From Isoetes taiwanensis (taxonomy: Eukaryota > Streptophyta > Lycopodiopsida > Isoetales > Isoetaceae): a stretch of 64,000 nt of DNA. Position 1 is the stretch's first letter. The number at the start of each line of letters is the position of its first letter. The DNA lies in NCBI GenBank assembly GCA_021234155.1, contig JAJEKV010000071.1, positions 1,871,138 to 1,935,137 of the forward strand, given 5' to 3'. Below, piece after piece: positions 1-9,828 of the stretch. The notes below the pieces were generated by a model that saw only the letters and a program-made list of their open reading frames with translations, had not been told where the DNA came from and ran no database searches. The position numbers and the translations under genes are program-made.

Positions 1-751
1 CACTTGAAGATTCATACAAAGATGGATGGGGCAAAAATTTGGAGTGCATGAGGTTATCTTAAGTGGATTGTATTATCAATTCTTGGGTAATTTCAAGTAT
101 ATGTTGCTCACTAAACAACCCGGAAGCCTCGCAATGACCATGTGGTAAGATATCCTAAAATTGATATGGAAAAATAGAAGGCATGCACATGTATGAATTT
201 CACAGAGACCCATGAAAAAATTATGGCCAGTCTCCCAATAACAATGTAATTGTTTGACACTTAACGAAATTGATGTTATTCTTTTCAAGTGATTTGTTGT
301 TCCAGCACCTAAGCATGTAAGCACATATTTTTATACATATTAACAATAGTGAGGGTGCACAAGGGTGGTGTGCATGGACACGTACTTCGAAATGAAGATT
401 GAATTGTTGTTTATAAGAATGTAGATTTGTGACATTGGAATAAGGTTCAATTATTTATTTTGGTACCATCACTATCCCAACATTCTTGGCAAAATTATAT
501 TGTCAAGGCATTTTCTCGATGTGACATGTGTCAATTCGACTGGCCATACGAAATATTTAAGCCTGATTACGAATTAATTGTTCTGGCGCGTGTGAGGTTT
601 ATCGTACACTGACGCGCCTAAGCACATGATTTAAGCAGTAGGCGCCCACAAGCTCACGCTCCGCCTACAAGCTCACGCTCCGCCAATTCCTCCGCCCGCC
701 AAAATCCCTCAGACTCCGCCTCCGCTTCGCATTCCGCGATTCGCATTAGGC
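1..751. other. No recognisable gene
   Basis: AT-rich sequence with only short, low-quality open frames on either strand. Near 645-685 an 18-bp GC-rich motif (ACAAGCTCACGCTCCGCC) is repeated in tandem just before the acidic-protein remnant that starts at 752; it could lie in that gene's promoter or leader. Confidence 0.5.
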
Positions 752-1340
752 ATGAAGCGAGGAAGATCAGAGGAGCCGGAGGTCACCTCGAAGAGGCGCT
801 TACTAAGCGTCGAAGAGGTGTTCCCTCCACTCTTCCCGCCTCTGCCAGAAATTCTTGCTGCCTCTGCTGCCTCCTCTCTTGCCCACTCTGCTGCCTCCTC
901 TCTCACGCCCACCCTCGCCTCCCGGTTTGAGGAGGAGTTCGATTCCCGATTCCTCATCCGATTCCTATGAGGAATCAGAAAATGAGGAATCGGAAATGAA
1001 TTCGCAGGAATATATCACCGCTGTGATGCAGGGATGGATAGGCGAATCAGAAGAAGAGGACGAGTCCGAGGAAGAGGAAGAAGAGGAAGAGGAAGAGGAA
1101 GAGGAAGAGGAAGACGAAGACGAGGAAGCCGACTTGGAGGAGTTCAGGGCGGTCCTTAAAGGTACATGCATTTTCATTTGATTTCTGTTTTCAATTTTTC
1201 GTTTGTTTCAATTTTTCGTTTGTTTAATTATTCGTTTGTTTCATTTGTTGCAGATGGAGAATGAAGATGCAGAAGCAGATGAAGATGAAGAAGACACCCC
1301 CTTTGAAGAAGACACTGGCCTCAGGGCCGAAATTTTGTAA
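752..1340 (+). pseudogene. Acidic, Ser/Glu-rich protein remnant with a possible intron
   Basis: Two overlapping forward frames look like pieces of one protein. The first (752-970) starts MKRGRSEEPEV and has a basic then Ala/Ser/Pro-rich stretch. The second frame (to 1181) carries a Ser/Asp/Glu segment with a recognisable core (NSQEYITAVMQGWIGE) followed by a run of about 20 Glu/Asp residues. A plant-like intron (GT at 1162, T-rich, TTGTTGCAG ending 1253) is followed by another Glu/Asp-rich frame that ends in TAA at 1340. The frames do not join without a shift, so this copy is probably broken, or the splice model is wrong. I do not recognise the family; an acidic nuclear or chromatin-associated protein is possible but unsupported. 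Confidence 0.35.
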
Positions 1341-2056
1341 AAATTTTGTATATTTCTCTTTTGTGTACTGCTTTGGCCTAAGGGCCTTTTTTTATAAAAA
1401 TCTTGTTTACCATCAAACTTTTTTGTAACTTTGTTTTCGTCTTTGTTTCATTGAGATCTCTTCTTCTTCTTCTATGAAATGTTATTTTTGTCTATCTATC
1501 AAATTTATGAAGTTCGAATTCAATGCGGTCCATTCAGATTCGCTTTGAATGTAATAAAGGTCTCTAGCTCTTTCATTAGTTTCAAACACTAAGCATTTTA
1601 ATCAGTTTCAGCAAGATTGCGGTTAGTAACCTTTGGAACACACGAACACTTATGCAATAAAGCGACTACCTTTAAGCGGTTATATGGCTTAACAATAAGC
1701 ACCGCACCTTAAGCGCATGACGGTAAGCACATGATGACATTAAGCAACTACATAAAAGTATACATCCTTTGCATGACAATAAGCAGTATCTGCCATTAAG
1801 ACTCATACCAGACTAGCACTTGCAGGCAATTCTTTTTTTTAAGCACTTGATAAGTTTTAAGCATCCCTTTCAGTCAGCATTGAAGTATATATAAACAATA
1901 TAGCAAAAACTTATAGACAAGTCTGCATTGAACTACATAAACAATATAGCAAAAACATTCTTAAATTAAGATAAAGATGGTACATGAAAAGTGTAGGATT
2001 TCTTGGCCTAAATAAATGACAAACAGGCCAATAATCATGGAGAATGACAAGCGTCA
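1341..2056. other. Noncoding AT-rich gap
   Basis: No coding frame of any quality. The words TTAAGC and AAGCA recur in the 1600-1900 stretch but no periodic repeat unit can be defined. Confidence 0.4.
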
Positions 2057-4808
2057 TCACCATAAACCTTCTCCAATTCCTCCTTCACAAACCTGCAGAA
2101 TCAAGAATTGTTTTTCCGAAAGTCTTTCCGGGCATAGCTTCATAATCTTTCTATCTGTCTTAGGCCAAGGCTTGTATCTATGTGTATTCTTCACCAGTAA
2201 CTTCATTTCTTCCTCAGTCTTGGCCTGCAGTATTTCTTCTATCTTTGGGGTGAGTACTGTTAGCACTTCATCATGGACATCCATCTTGAAGGCAGGTACC
2301 CGCAGAAATTTCCAGGGACTGCTAAGGTAAGACTTGTATAATGAATCATCAAGAAGCAAAGTCTTACCCGAGAATCTTGGGTATGACTCATATATTTTCC
2401 CAAGTGGTTTCATCATGATTTGGACGGCCAGTGCTGTTAGGGTGGTGAAAACCGGTGCGCACACATTTTTCCCTGTCCCCATACAAATTGAAATCATCCC
2501 TCAAAACGGACATAGTACTTGTAGCACATCTTCCACATTGGAGAGTTGCATTGATGACCATATACCAACACAACACTACGTAACAAAGTCTTCAAGAAGA
2601 ACACATACTCGTGCGAATATCACTTTCTTTACGCTAGTGTATGTCATTGTCAATCCCTGCTTCCAAGCGTATGTGTTCATTTGCACCAAATGTTTTTACC
2701 AACACACCATTTAAATCCAAGACAATGAGTTTATCTTTTTGGTGGCAAATCAATATTTAGTAATGCGTTGGAACATCCCGAATACCTACACAACGGGAAT
2801 TACTACATGAATAAATAGATGAAGATGAAAATGAAAAATGGGTTGAATGTGGAAACCTTTTCGTATCAACGTGAGGATTTCTCGACCTAACAGAATCAAC
2901 TGGTAATCCTACAATGAATGCAACAAAAAAATCAATAATATTCAATGTTTTAAGCAACACTAAGTTGTGGCCTTCTTGGCCAACAATGCCCATACCCCCT
3001 TTCGGGGTTATTAATGGCGGCAATCACTTCTTGAAGATCGGGCTCACGAAACTTGAGGGCCCGATTACGCATTTCCTTCGAACACACCGCCGATATGTGT
3101 GGTGTCATGATTGAGACTGCTTCTCGCATCTTTTGCATAGCTACTTCTTGTTCTCTTTCTTGTAGCCCTGAACAACTTCTTTGCCATCCTCCAGCTTACC
3201 CCTCTTTGTTCTTACGCCCTTTCCTTTTCGCAAATATACACCCAAGTTGCCCTCATTCGATGGAATTACTCCCTCAACTTCCTTAGGTGCTTCAGGTGTG
3301 TACAATCGGTTCTGTTGTTTTTCCCAACCGTCTTTGTGTTTACAACCGGTCTTTGTGTTTACTGACTCTTCTTCTATAGCTTCTTGGATGCTTCTTGGGT
3401 GGTGGTGGTGGTTCTCTTTGTTGCATTCAAATCAGTCACAATTAATTTGTACTCCTATAGGACTTTGCGGTGTTGTGCATCTTCAAATGGCACCATTGTC
3501 CTTCTTTGAACCCTCAACGGTGAGACCTCAATTGCGGGACGGATTAACACATCCTTTTTGGTGTACTATTTGAAGCACCACGCAACATGGCCAAAACCTA
3601 GCTCGTCAAATACACCCTCGGCACCTTTCGGGGCAACCATGAATACATTGTCCTCCTCTCAACAATGAACAACAAGCTATATGATACTCATGTTGGCAAT
3701 TCGATTGCTAAACTTAACCCCGTAAGCTTTTATGAATTCCGGACCACATGCCGAACATGTATAAAATGGATCTTCCACTAGCAACTTATCTCGTATAATA
3801 GTAGAGATGCTAAATGTTGCGGGGAGTATCCATTTTCAGCTTCCACAAATTGTTTATGTAGAAATGCGTAAGTCTCTGTTCTTCTTCGAGAACTTTTAAC
3901 TCCTCCTCAAGTTTGAGTTTACGTTTGACCCGCTCATTAATGATGTAGGGTTCATTGCTTTTTGTACCTTGTTCTCGTGCCAAGCTTCCATCCGACGATC
4001 CGCTCCAAATCTTTAATTTCTGCCTCCAACTCACATGTTGGATTAAGCTTGAACTCCTCTGTTTTGTAGCCAAATCATTTGTGTGGCTGTCTTAAACTGT
4101 TTTGACCTCTTCCAACATCATTTTTACGTAATTCGGAGGCCTTCTCATTGCCTTTCAGCTCACTTCCCTCTGCTTCCAGTTCTTTGTGATAAGTAAAACT
4201 GATTTTCCAATCTCCTGTACTGCATTCTCTAAGGTTTTTATGTTTTCATCACATGCACTGATCTCATTTGATCCAGCTCCCACCTTTGGCTTTGCCTTCA
4301 TTTCAGTTTTCCTAACATGTGCTACAACATCCGCCTCTCGTTTTTACTTGTCTATTGTTGTGGTATCTTTGACATTGCTGACAAATGCAGCCCAGATTTT
4401 ACTTTGTGTTCCTCAGGTGCAAGTATTGATCTAGTGCAATTTTCAAAGCGCCAAAAGCAAGGGCCGGTTGCTTTCTTACTTCTTTGTTGTGACAATTCTT
4501 GTAGATTTTTTACAGAGTGTTTCCAACTTCTCTTGAAGATGCTCCTTTGCACAGTGCCATTTTATCTTTCCCTTGTTCAACTTCTTTGTCCAAACAGAAT
4601 CCCAATCTCGATCCGTGACATTATTTTCCAACCAAGCTTCTTCCTCATGGGGCTTCACCCCCGAATTGCACAGACCTCTGATGCTGTGAAAATCATCCGC
4701 GCTCCATGCCTCCATCATCAACAGTGAAACACTGATTTGAGTTTTCGCGCCCAGGGGAAAAGGAGGGAGAAGGGCGTGACGGGCTTCGACGTCCGCGAGT
4801 TTCAGCAC
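2057..4808 (-). pseudogene. Decayed gene with an FCP1/NIF-like HAD phosphatase end
   Basis: Reverse-strand frames from about 4808 down to 2057 look like pieces of one interrupted gene. The 5' part (4808-4476) has a charged frame containing NNVTDRDWDSVWTKKLNKG; the next pieces are Lys/Glu-rich and probably coiled coil (for example KLKLEEELKVLEEEQRL near 3860-3900). A C-x2-C piece (FYTCSACGPEF) lies near 3770. The last piece (2497-2057) reads TGKNVCAPVFTTL, then KTLLLDDSLYKSYLSSPW, then RVPAF. This resembles the second half of FCP1/NLI-interacting-factor HAD phosphatases, where a TGKN-type strand is followed by a DDSPYK-type metal-binding motif. The catalytic DxDxT motif is not visible. Stops and frame changes separate the pieces; some gaps could be introns. 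The phosphatase similarity is moderate and the joining of the pieces is inference. Confidence 0.4.
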
Positions 4809-4914
4809 TTAAAGTGCTTAAACGCTTCGCCAAAAGTTGTACCCCACTAGCGATTTTACACCCAAGAAATGCCAATTATATTTGACTTAGGACAACCATT
4901 CAATGCACTTGCAG

Positions 4915-5400
4915 GCAGTCCGGTACATTGAATTTGATAGCAAATTCACTGAAGAAGAGAGAGAGAGAGAAATCCAGAGAGCTGAAGATAGCCTGCATTT
5001 CAAATAATGCAGCCGGTAAATTAAAGTTAAACAGTTATAGGGAAGCAATCCGGCTGTGTTCAAGAGTAAGCATTAGCCATGGAAGAAAGGTGTATAGTTG
5101 GTATTATGAGAGAATGGAAACTAAGATATTTGCACTGATGCAGATATTAGAAGAAGACCCAAGTAACATAAAGACTCTTTATCAGAGGGCTCAAGCGTAT
5201 ATAGAAAACGCAAATTTTGATGTTGCGGCAAGAGACGTGAAACGGATGTTTATTTTAGATCCTCAAAACAGGTTATGTTTGCTTCAATATTTCAATATTC
5301 ATATTGTTACATAGCAATGTATCATAATGTTTTCTTGTGGTCCATTCCAGGGAGATAAAACTGCTTCAACAGGATTTGCGAACCTGCACTTGGCCCTCCC
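4915..5400 (+). pseudogene. FKBP62/65-type immunophilin TPR fragment
   Basis: After a splice acceptor at 4911-4914 the sequence reads AVRYIEFDSKFTEEE, then shifts frame inside a GAGAGA run and continues as ELKIACISNNAAGKLKLNSYREAIRLCSRV and TLYQRAQAYIENANFDVAARDVKR..DPQNR. This is the TPR region of plant multi-FKBP peptidyl-prolyl isomerases (ROF1/ROF2 type), which binds the Hsp90 C-terminus. A donor at 5272 and acceptor at 5350 join DPQNR to EIKLLQQDLR with the phase kept, so the copy kept an intron and is a genomic duplicate rather than a processed copy. The FKBP domains are absent upstream, there is a frameshift in the GA run, and the 3' end runs into a simple repeat. It is a fragment and not a working gene. 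Confidence 0.8.
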
Positions 5401-5402
5401 GT

Positions 5403-5571
5403 TCTCAAACTCAAATTAAACTCAAACTCAAACTCAAACTCAAGTTTTTTGGTCCTAGTATTAATTTAGGTAGTGAAAAGATCAAACTCAAACTCAAATT
5501 CAAACTCAACGTCAAACTCAAACTCAAACTCAAACTCAAACTCAAAACTCAAAACTCAAACTCAAACTCAA
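5403..5571 (+). repeat. (CTCAAA)n hexanucleotide repeat
   Basis: Two blocks of CTCAAA/CTCAAG repeats are separated by about 60 bp of unique sequence. Read in the frame of the preceding FKBP exon they encode Lys-Leu dipeptides (LKLKLK), so the tract extends the open frame of the pseudogene to 5645. Confidence 0.9.
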
Positions 5572-5645
5572 TGATAGCAAAATGTTATGCCAGATCCTCA
5601 AGGAGCAATTTCTCCATCAATCAACAAAATCAGAAGAATATCTAG

Positions 5646-7023
5646 GATGAACCAGGAGAAGCGCATCTTAGTGCATATGTTGATTTCTCTGCGATAAAAG
5701 ACATGGGCTTTTCTTATTTAGTATTTTTGTGGTCAAATGTTTTTATATAGTCTGCAGAGCATACTCGTAAGGAAGGTTCAGGAAAGAAAGATGCAACTGC
5801 CATCGCCAAACATATCAAACCTATAGTGCGGATGAGCTTCGATGCTATGGCTTGTAAAGCAAATTATCTAAGGTGCATAGTTTGTTTGCAAAAGTATCAG
5901 GTATGGGCTATCCTTATTTAGCATTTGCTTTCCATTGTTGCTCTCTGCAATAAAAATGACTCTCCACATATTATTCTTTACAGGTTCGTCTATATATTAC
6001 CCAATCTCTCAATCAAATTTTTGTAGGAGCTCCTCGCATAAACTTTCAGCTTCAGAAAGTCCAGGTTAGTGTCATCATTCTGGTACTTTACAGTGTCATT
6101 TCTTAAAACATACTCAAAACGTGCCAAAACTACACGAAAGGACGCGAAATTCTTCCACATATTCTTCCACACGAAAGGGGCGATGGGCGATGGGCGATGG
6201 GGAATCGAGGGAAGATAGCGATAAACAGGTCAGTAATCTGTGATTTACTTTCCAATCTGTGTTTGTTATCAGTATGTTTGTAAGTTAGGTTTAGCAGAAG
6301 TAGCCAATTGTAGTCGGAGATCCAGATAGTTATTTCAAATTACTAAAAATGCTAAAAATACAAGAGAACCGTAGCCAGATTCATGAGAGCTTCGAAAATG
6401 GGAGTATCAGAGTGTTAGTCTTAATAATGGAAGGGGACAAGGTTAATGGAACAGAAGAAGGAGGGACGCTTAATCAAAGACAAAGATAGCTAACGGAGCT
6501 ATGGGTCGAGGGGCAGGATGGAGGACGAGAATCGGAAGCATATTCGTCAACGGGTACACAACGGTCATAACATTCGAATTAGCAAGGAAATAACAATATT
6601 ATGAAATAATAACGAAAATAAAAGAAAAGGAAATGGGGTGAGGGAATAATAAACGTGAGATAAATATCGCTGAGTTTAAAATTACATGGGAAAAAAAAAA
6701 AAAAAAAGAAGAAAAAGAAAAAGAAAAAGAAAAAGAAAGAGACGGAATACGTGGCGACAGGGAGATAACAGAAGTAGACTACACATTTAAAGGGGGGCGG
6801 GACACGTGGCAGCACAAGCGGAAAGCGTTAAAGGAGGCGTAAGAATGAAATAATGAGAATATAGAATAGGACGGAACAGACGTAGGTAAGCTAAGTAGCT
6901 AGGAGCCAGGTGGCGAATATCCACGTACGAAATTCGAAAAGACAGCGTAGGACAAGACTACGACAAGACCAGCATTTAAGGAAGACGGCCGTAAAAATTA
7001 GCGGGAATTCAGACAGATCTTCG
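5646..7023. other. No clear gene; purine-rich tract at 6689-6739
   Basis: No convincing coding sequence. From about 6180 onward the forward strand becomes purine-rich with the same texture as LINE-A further right, so part of this stretch may be the LINE-A leader. An A-run followed by AAAAAG repeats lies at 6689-6739, and GGGCGAT is repeated three times near 6180-6200. Confidence 0.4.
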
Positions 7024-7025
7024 TA

Positions 7026-7043
7026 ACCCTAGAACTATATAAC
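7026..7043 (+). promoter_or_regulatory. Possible core promoter: telo-box and TATA box
   Basis: AACCCTA (a telo-box-like word) is followed within a few bases by CTATATAAC, a good plant TATA box, about 190 bp before the ATG at 7233. The spacing suits transcription of the Cys-rich ORF. Confidence 0.35.
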
Positions 7044-7232
7044 AGTAAGCAAGAACAAGGAAAACCCACTCTCAAGATCACTCACGATCCTGCGACGTCT
7101 GGAGCTCTTGAGCCCTTGAGCGGCAATTCCGGATTATCAGAAAAGCGCTAGCCCAGCTCCATCTCCATCTCCGTCTCCGCCTTTATTCCCGTCTCCATCT
7201 CCATCTCCATCTCCGTCTTCTCGCTAACAGAA

Positions 7233-7781
7233 ATGGACAAAGGTAAGAGAGCAGCAGCAGACAGCGATGGTGGAATGAGAAAGGTCGTGAAGCGATCCGG
7301 ATCAGGGGTTCCGGGTAACCTCACGGTGCCCTACAATCCGGACCTCGAGGATCTCAACCCCTGGTGCATCTGCGAACCGGAGTGTTTATGTTTAGGGCGA
7401 GGGCTGCCGTCGTGCATCAGCTGCGGGCGAGTGCACTGTCTATACTGCGATCGAATTCATCATGCTCAAGATATGAGGGATCACGGCTATACTCTAGGGA
7501 TGCTAGAAGTGATGGGAGTCTTAGGCGATAAAAATGATACAGTAAGACGCCAGGACCTAGACAGAACTATGAGCTGTTCTAATCGGATGCAGATTCATGC
7601 AGCGTTGCAGCGGTCTACAAGTTACCAGCACAACTTATACATCTGTGATTTCGGGAAGGTTTGTATATACTGTTGTGAAAAGAATCCCATTGATTTCATA
7701 TGCCGAGCATACATAGCGAGGAACCTGGAGAAAGTTAAAAAGATAGGGGAGTCATCCGCGGAGAAAAAACCAAGGAAGTGA
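7233..7781 (+). CDS. Cys-rich putative zinc-binding protein, 182 aa
   Basis: Intact ATG-to-TGA frame. A basic N-terminus (MDKGKRAAADSDGG, RKVVKRSG) is followed by a Cys/His cluster at about residues 45-80 (WCICEPECLCLG, then CISCGRVHCLYCDRIHH) and a second cluster at about 138-160 (YICDFGKVCIYCCEKN, then FICRAY). The spacing suggests a multi-zinc fold, but I do not recognise the family. The C-terminus is Lys-rich. It lies just upstream of, and on the same strand as, LINE-A, and the surrounding sequence has the same purine-rich texture, so it may be a first ORF (RNA-binding or nucleocapsid-like) of that element. Alternatively it is an unrelated host gene. A TATA box lies 190 bp upstream. Confidence 0.55.
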   Translation: MDKGKRAAADSDGGMRKVVKRSGSGVPGNLTVPYNPDLEDLNPWCICEPECLCLGRGLPSCISCGRVHCLYCDRIHHAQDMRDHGYTLGMLEVMGVLGDKNDTVRRQDLDRTMSCSNRMQIHAALQRSTSYQHNLYICDFGKVCIYCCEKNPIDFICRAYIARNLEKVKKIGESSAEKKPRK

Positions 7782-8819
7782 ATATCTGTGATGGAGGCAG
7801 GCAACAATAGAGGGAAATGAGAAGGGCTGCATGTAACCCTGTGCTTTTGCTTTAGCTTTAGCTTTAGTGTTTTGTTTTGTTTTGCCTTGCCTTTTATCTG
7901 TCACTTTTCCGCTACTTTATGCTTCAATCTTATGCTTCAGTCTTTCAGTTTTGCTTACTATAAAGTGCAACAGAGGAAGTGTTTGAATGATGCGGGGAAA
8001 CCCGAAATAGAAGAAAAATTTTTGCCTGTAATGCTTAGTAATGGCTGAATAAGCCAAAAACCTGTAATTGCAGATTACCTTTTTGAATATAAGATAATTT
8101 TTGCGCATAAGAGATAGCTATTTCGGTTCGGAGATTAGTATGTTCTGACTCCCAACTATTCTCAACTATTCTCAACTACTCTCAATCACTTTTAGTTGAA
8201 TTCTACACAGAGATAGGGTAATATTGTCTAACCCTAACGATTGAGTTAATATATGCGAAAATAGCAAAGTAGCAATGTTCTAGATTGTCCCAGTAATGTA
8301 GCTTTTTCGGCTCTCCATGCACCTCTGAGGTAAGTCTGATTGAATATCGAGACACCCCAACTCGATAAATGGCAAAAATCACGGCGGGTACAGACAAAAG
8401 ACAACATGGACATCCACCCAAGAGGCGGGGGGATAAAATGAGACAGATAACGCGATAGCAAGAATGTATTCAGAGAGCAGGAAAAGGTGGTAGCATGCAA
8501 GATAATAGAATATTGGTCAAACAGGATACCAACTCTGTAACGCAGGAACAGGTAGAGATGGCGGATAACGGTAAACTCAAGTACACAGAATACAACAAAG
8601 GGAATAGCAAACAGATGATCACAGCGGCAGGAAAAAGGGAATAGACACGGGACAGACTGAAGAACTAAAAGGTGGATGAGGTTAAAAGAAACAAGTGAGA
8701 CCCGAAAACAACAAAACATAAGGAAGGCATGCAGAGGGGGGACAGAAGGAAAAGGAGAGATGAACGGACGGATAACAGGAACAATGGAACAAGCAAAGTA
8801 TAAGGAGCAAGACGGACAG
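7782..8819. other. Untranslated spacer between Cys-rich ORF and LINE-A
   Basis: No coding frame on the forward strand. Just after the stop codon there are CTTTAG and TTTTG micro-repeats (7848-7890). The rest is purine-rich and probably belongs to the leader of LINE-A. Confidence 0.4.
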
Positions 8820-9215
8820 TACTAAGTGTGGAACAGGGAGCCCCAATCTCCGCCACACGCCAGTATAGCGAGCGCTAGACCCACCAACTGGTTAACTGAA
8901 GTACCCAAAGCTACAAAAAGGTAAATGTATAAGGCCAAACGACTGAATGAGTAAAAGGTGGACAGAATAAGATACGGGACAGAGAGGCCCAGCCTCCGCC
9001 GTACACCAGGATAGCGAGGGCTAGACCCACCAACTGGTAATCTGGACCACTATAAACTCAAACCATGTGCAAAGTGCACGAAACCATGGATCGAAAACTA
9101 AGAGTAAAAAGCGGGCGGAATAAGATACGGGACAGAGAGGCTCAGCCTACGCCGTACACCAGGTTAGCGAGGGCTAGACCCACCAACTGGTAACCGCGCC
9201 ACTGCAAACTCAAAA
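8820..9215 (+). repeat. Three tandem monomers of about 150 bp in the LINE-A leader
   Basis: The core GCTAGACCCACCAACTGG occurs at about 8874, 9020 and 9173, each time preceded by a GAGCCCCAATCTCCGCC-like block and a CGTACACCAG-like block. Spacing is 146 and 153 bp. The second and third copies are closer to each other than to the first. They sit directly upstream of the LINE-A coding region, the position occupied by promoter monomers in some LINEs. Confidence 0.8.
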
Positions 9216-9552
9216 AGACACGGTATATGACACAGAGTACCTGGACAAAGTACATAAATATATGAGTATGGAAGGACGAGATCTCGAATCGCCAACCAAT
9301 CATTATAGAAGGAGGTATGGACATACCCGAGGAACGGAGTAGATATTAAATATTGGAGACCGAATAATTAACGGGAATTCCAATATTCAAAATTCAAAAA
9401 TCGGGGTTAACGGTGAAAATTTCGAAATAACAAACCGTTTGAGGCTACCATATATACTGATGAAGCGAATACGGCAGAACAGCAGCATACGGGTTGTGCT
9501 GAGAGCACAGGCGAGGAATACAGCGGTGTAGCGGTGTAACACGGCTCAAACC

Positions 9553-9828
9553 ATGGCGGAAAGCGCCAACCATAGCCAGACTAAGAGAGCAGAGGCAGCA
9601 CGAACACCGGCAAGCCAACAAGATCTCAAGGATTTTCTAGCTCAGATAGACAAGCAGTTGGAGACTAGGATACCCAACATGGATGCGCTCAACACACTAG
9701 CGGAATCGGTCAACCGAAACAAGGTAGCCATTGCGAGCATGGACGTGAGGATAGTAGGATGGAAAAGACAAGCGAAGAAATGCAGCGCAGAATGGACGAG
9801 ATTGAGGAAGAGAAAACCAAGATCCTGA
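9553..9828 (+). pseudogene. LINE-A ORF1 N-terminus (frameshifted)
   Basis: Starts MAESANHSQTKRAEAARTP and continues as a predicted coiled coil (DLKDFLAQIDKQLETRI, LNTLAESVNRNKVAIASM). The frame is lost at about 9760-9800, where the overlapping +1 frame starting at 9759 carries on with EEMQRRMDEIEEEKTKIL, an obvious continuation of the coiled coil. Plausible start: the ATG at 9553, about 100 bp after a TATATA word at 9451. ORF1 proteins of L1-like elements trimerise through such a coiled coil and bind the element RNA. Confidence 0.65.

Noticed and set aside
965..1177. Reverse-strand poly-serine frame
   Set aside because: It is the complement of the GAA/GAG tract of the acidic protein; no other support.
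8820..9215. CRISPR-like spaced repeats
   Set aside because: Only three long diverged monomers in a plant LINE leader; no short identical repeats with unique spacers.
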